8,351 nucleotides of DNA. Source: CBDCFL01 sp050300875. GTDB lineage: Bacteria; Pseudomonadota; Alphaproteobacteria; Rhodobacterales; Rhodobacteraceae. The stretch's first letter is position 1. Every line of letters begins with the position of its first letter. Shown here one piece after another: positions 6,279 to 8,351 of this stretch. The notes beneath the pieces are model-generated. The model was not told the origin of the DNA. It did no database searches and saw only the letters and a program-made list of their open reading frames with translations. Both the position numbers and the translations under genes were made by a program. The stretch lies in contig JBNKYL010000181.1 in the NCBI GenBank assembly GCA_050300875.1, positions 1 to 8,351 of the forward strand. Reading direction: 5' to 3'.

Positions 6279-8105
6279 ATGCTGGATCAACCAGTTGCAA
6301 GATTTGAAAATCTTCGCGTCGAGTTCCAAACCAAGGCTGGCCGCGTCGAAGCCGTGCGGGGAATCAGTTTCGACGTGAAGCCCGGCGAAACCGTGGCCGT
6401 TGTCGGTGAAAGCGGTTCGGGCAAGTCGGTCTCCTCGCTCAGCCTGATGCGGCTGGTCGAGTATGGCGGTGGCGAAATCACGGACGGGCGGTTGCTATTC
6501 GATCGCGGCGATGGGCCAGAGGATCTGACCCAAGCCAAGCCCGACAAGATGCGCCGTATCCGCGGCAAGGAAATCGGCATGATCTTTCAGGAGCCGATGA
6601 CCACGCTGAACCCGGTTTTCACCATCGGGCGCCAATTGACCGAAGGTCTGCGCGTGCATATGGGCATGTCACAATCGGCCGCCGATGCTCGCGCCATCGA
6701 GTTGTTGAAACAGGTTCGCATCCCCGAACCCGAGCGGCGACTGAAACAATACCCGCATGAACTGTCCGGTGGCATGCGCCAACGTGTGGTGATCGCAATG
6801 GCCCTGGCTTGCGAACCCCGCCTGTTGATCGCCGACGAACCGACCACGGCGCTGGACGTGACGATTCAGGCAGAAATCCTGGCGTTGATGAACCGGCTCA
6901 AAAAAGAAACCGGGACCGCCGTGATCTTCATCACCCACGACATGGCCGTGGTCGCGCAGATGGCCGACCGCGTGGTTGTCATGTTCCGCGGCGAAAAAGT
7001 CGAAGAAGGCCCGGTCGAACAGATATTCGCCAATCCGCAGCATGAATACACCAAGAACCTGCTGGCCGCCGTGCCGCGCCTGGGCGACATGCGCGGCAAA
7101 TCCGCGCCTGAACCCCTGCACCTGATGGGTCAGGAACAGCAGGACCACGAATATGTGCCGCCCAAAGTGTCGGACGAGGTGCTGTTGGAGGTCGAAAACC
7201 TCACCACCCGCTTCCCGGTCAAGGGCGGTTTTTTTCGCCGCACCGTGGCGCAGGTTCATGCGCTCGAAAACGTTTCCTTCAAGATTCAGAAGGGCGAAAC
7301 GCTCAGCCTTGTCGGCGAAAGCGGTTCGGGCAAATCGACCTGTGGGCGGTCAATCCTGCGGCTGGTCGAACCCACATCGGGCAGCGTGAAGCTGGAAGGC
7401 CGGGAAATCCTGACGCTGGACCCCGAACAGATGCGACAGGCCCGGCGTGACATGCAGATGGTGTTTCAGGACCCGTTCGCGTCGCTGAACCCGCAAATGA
7501 ACCTGGCCGATCAGGTCGCCGAGCCGCTGAAGAACTTCGACATGTGGGACCGGTCCAGCAGCATGGACAAGGTTGCGGCCCTGTTCGACCGCGTCGAACT
7601 GCCCCGCAATTTCATGCACCGTTTCCCGCATGAACTGTCTGGCGGCCAGCGTCAGCGCATTGCCATTGCCCGCGCCCTGGCTTTGAACCCGAAACTGGTG
7701 ATCGCCGACGAAGCCGTATCGGCGTTGGACGTGTCAGTGCAGGCCAGCGTGCTGAACCTGATGCTGGAACTGCAATCGGAACTGGGCATTTCGCTTTTGT
7801 TCATCAGCCATGACATGGCGGTGGTCGAACGTGTCAGCCACCATGTCGCGGTCATGTATCTGGGCCGCATCGTCGAAATCGGTCCGCGTGCCGCGATATT
7901 CGAGAACCCGCAGCACGAATATACCAAGACCCTGCTGGCCGCCGTGCCGGTGGCCGACCCGACGCAGCGCAAGCTGGAAAAGGATTTCAAATCCAAACCG
8001 ATCCCGTCCCCGATCCACCCGATCGGCTATGATCCCGGCCCGACGGAGTACGATCAGGTCGGCAAGGATCATTATGTCCTGCGCGGATCGTACGACGACA
8101 GGTAG
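6279..8105 (+). CDS. Fused double ATP-binding protein of a peptide-type ABC importer (DppD-DppF / GsiA-like)
   Basis: The 608-residue cytoplasmic protein carries two complete ABC ATPase domains, equivalent to OppD and OppF in one chain, close to GsiA in length. Domain 1 has Walker A GESGSGKS (43-50), Q-loop Q104, signature LSGGM (162-166), Walker B LLIADE (182-187) and H-loop H220. Domain 2 has Walker A GESGSGKS (346-353), Q397, LSGGQ (453-457), LVIADE (473-478) and H511. Both sites therefore look catalytically competent. Each domain ends with the oligopeptide-transporter tail NPQHEYTK-x-LLAAVP (252-266 and 543-557). It is transcribed away from the rest of the importer, with the divergent region between. 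It most likely powers the adjacent permeases, since the window holds a full set with no other ATPase. The last ~45 residues are a charged, Pro-rich tail. Confidence 0.95.
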   Translation: MLDQPVARFENLRVEFQTKAGRVEAVRGISFDVKPGETVAVVGESGSGKSVSSLSLMRLVEYGGGEITDGRLLFDRGDGPEDLTQAKPDKMRRIRGKEIGMIFQEPMTTLNPVFTIGRQLTEGLRVHMGMSQSAADARAIELLKQVRIPEPERRLKQYPHELSGGMRQRVVIAMALACEPRLLIADEPTTALDVTIQAEILALMNRLKKETGTAVIFITHDMAVVAQMADRVVVMFRGEKVEEGPVEQIFANPQHEYTKNLLAAVPRLGDMRGKSAPEPLHLMGQEQQDHEYVPPKVSDEVLLEVENLTTRFPVKGGFFRRTVAQVHALENVSFKIQKGETLSLVGESGSGKSTCGRSILRLVEPTSGSVKLEGREILTLDPEQMRQARRDMQMVFQDPFASLNPQMNLADQVAEPLKNFDMWDRSSSMDKVAALFDRVELPRNFMHRFPHELSGGQRQRIAIARALALNPKLVIADEAVSALDVSVQASVLNLMLELQSELGISLLFISHDMAVVERVSHHVAVMYLGRIVEIGPRAAIFENPQHEYTKTLLAAVPVADPTQRKLEKDFKSKPIPSPIHPIGYDPGPTEYDQVGKDHYVLRGSYDDR

Positions 8106-8179
8106 CGGGTGCGCCATGGCGACCGCTTCATCATGTTGTTTTATTTCAATGGGTTAACAATGTGTCCACGTGTGGACAT
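8106..8179. other. Convergent gap between ATPase and cyclodeaminase-like genes
   Basis: These 74 bases separate two genes that end toward each other. They contain the palindrome CGCCATGGCG (8112-8121), a T-rich stretch (about 8134-8147) and a near-perfect dyad at 8163-8178. No canonical GC-stem plus U-run terminator is evident for either strand. Confidence 0.6.
8163..8178. repeat. Inverted repeat beside the cyclodeaminase stop codon
   Basis: TGTCCAC (8163-8169) and GTGGACA (8172-8178) are perfect inverted arms with a two-base centre, or a 6-bp stem with a four-base loop if folded as RNA. The element ends one base before the minus-strand stop codon. It may act as a weak bidirectional transcript end. 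No U-run follows on either strand. Confidence 0.5.
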
Positions 8180-8351
8180 CTACGCGCCACGCTTCGCACG
8201 CAGCACCATCCCGAACAGATCACGCGGATCATCGGGGTCCGCGATCATGTCCAGTTCCTGGTACAGTCCGGTATCTTCCAGCCGGTCGCGGATGTAACGC
8301 AGCGCCGAGAAATCCTCGATCGCGAAACCCACCCCGTCAAACAGCGTAATC
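8180..8351 (-). CDS. Ornithine cyclodeaminase-family protein, C-terminal end (partial)
   Basis: Only the last 56 codons are inside the window, ending with TAG at 8182-8180. The visible peptide begins ITLFDGVGFAIEDFSALRYI and ends DPDDPRDLFGMVLRAKRGA. The segment FDxVGFAxEDFSALR is the C-terminal hallmark of the ornithine cyclodeaminase / mu-crystallin family. Ornithine cyclodeaminase converts ornithine to proline with release of ammonia through a bound NAD. Other family members are alanine or amino-acid dehydrogenases, and the specificity residues lie outside the window. The family usually has Ser at the third position of FDxVGFA-type motifs as I recall it, where this protein has Gly. It faces the ATPase gene, so it is not in its operon. 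Confidence 0.82.
   Translation of the reverse strand, partial: ITLFDGVGFAIEDFSALRYIRDRLEDTGLYQELDMIADPDDPRDLFGMVLRAKRGA

Noticed and set aside
6408..7949. Direct repeats inside the ATPase gene (17 identical bases at 6408-6424 and 7317-7333; 18 at 7059-7076 and 7932-7949)
   Set aside because: They encode the Walker A motif and the conserved LLAAVP tail of the two homologous halves, so they reflect domain duplication and shared codon choice, not a mobile or recombination element.
8105..8147. Intrinsic terminator for the ATPase gene (imperfect GC hairpin at 8105-8126 then a T-rich stretch)
   Set aside because: The stem is interrupted and short, and the T-rich stretch starts about ten bases after it, so it does not meet the usual form.

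Overview
The window is GC-rich with dense, tightly packed genes. Gene content and protein style (a UTRA-type GntR regulator, a cytoplasmic GH20 hexosaminidase, a fused double-ATPase peptide-type ABC transporter, an ornithine cyclodeaminase-like gene) suggest an alphaproteobacterium, perhaps of the Rhodobacterales. That placement is inferred from general resemblance, not from a marker gene.

Layout. Positions 1-438 (+) hold the C-terminal ligand-binding part of a GntR/HutC-family repressor, cut by the window edge. It overlaps by ATGA with a complete, leaderless GH20 beta-N-acetylhexosaminidase (435-2255, +). This gene runs head-on into a three-gene minus-strand cluster, and the two facing genes share one CTAG as both stop codons. 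Read in its own direction, the cluster is: substrate-binding protein (6030-4333), an intergenic stretch with two strong hairpins, DppB-type permease (4211-3204), and DppC-type permease (3211-2252, 8-nt overlap). A 248-bp divergent intergenic region follows. Then comes a fused two-domain ATPase on the plus strand (6279-8105), which completes the transporter. The window ends with the last 56 codons of an ornithine cyclodeaminase-family gene on the minus strand (8351-8180).

How the parts fit. Binding protein, two permeases and a double ATPase make one complete importer of the oligopeptide/dipeptide/nickel class (SBP family 5). Such importers carry peptides, but the class also includes chito-oligosaccharide importers, as described in Vibrio. 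The neighbouring cytoplasmic hexosaminidase and GntR/UTRA regulator, a family that often senses amino-sugar phosphates, make import and intracellular cleavage of chitobiose-like sugars a reasonable hypothesis. The opposite orientation and the cyclodeaminase on the other side leave a peptide or amino-acid role equally open.

I see no mobile element, CRISPR array, RNA gene or clearly novel multi-gene system. The observations most worth checking are the transporter's substrate, the paired cysteines of the binding protein, and the tandem hairpins between the binding-protein and permease genes.
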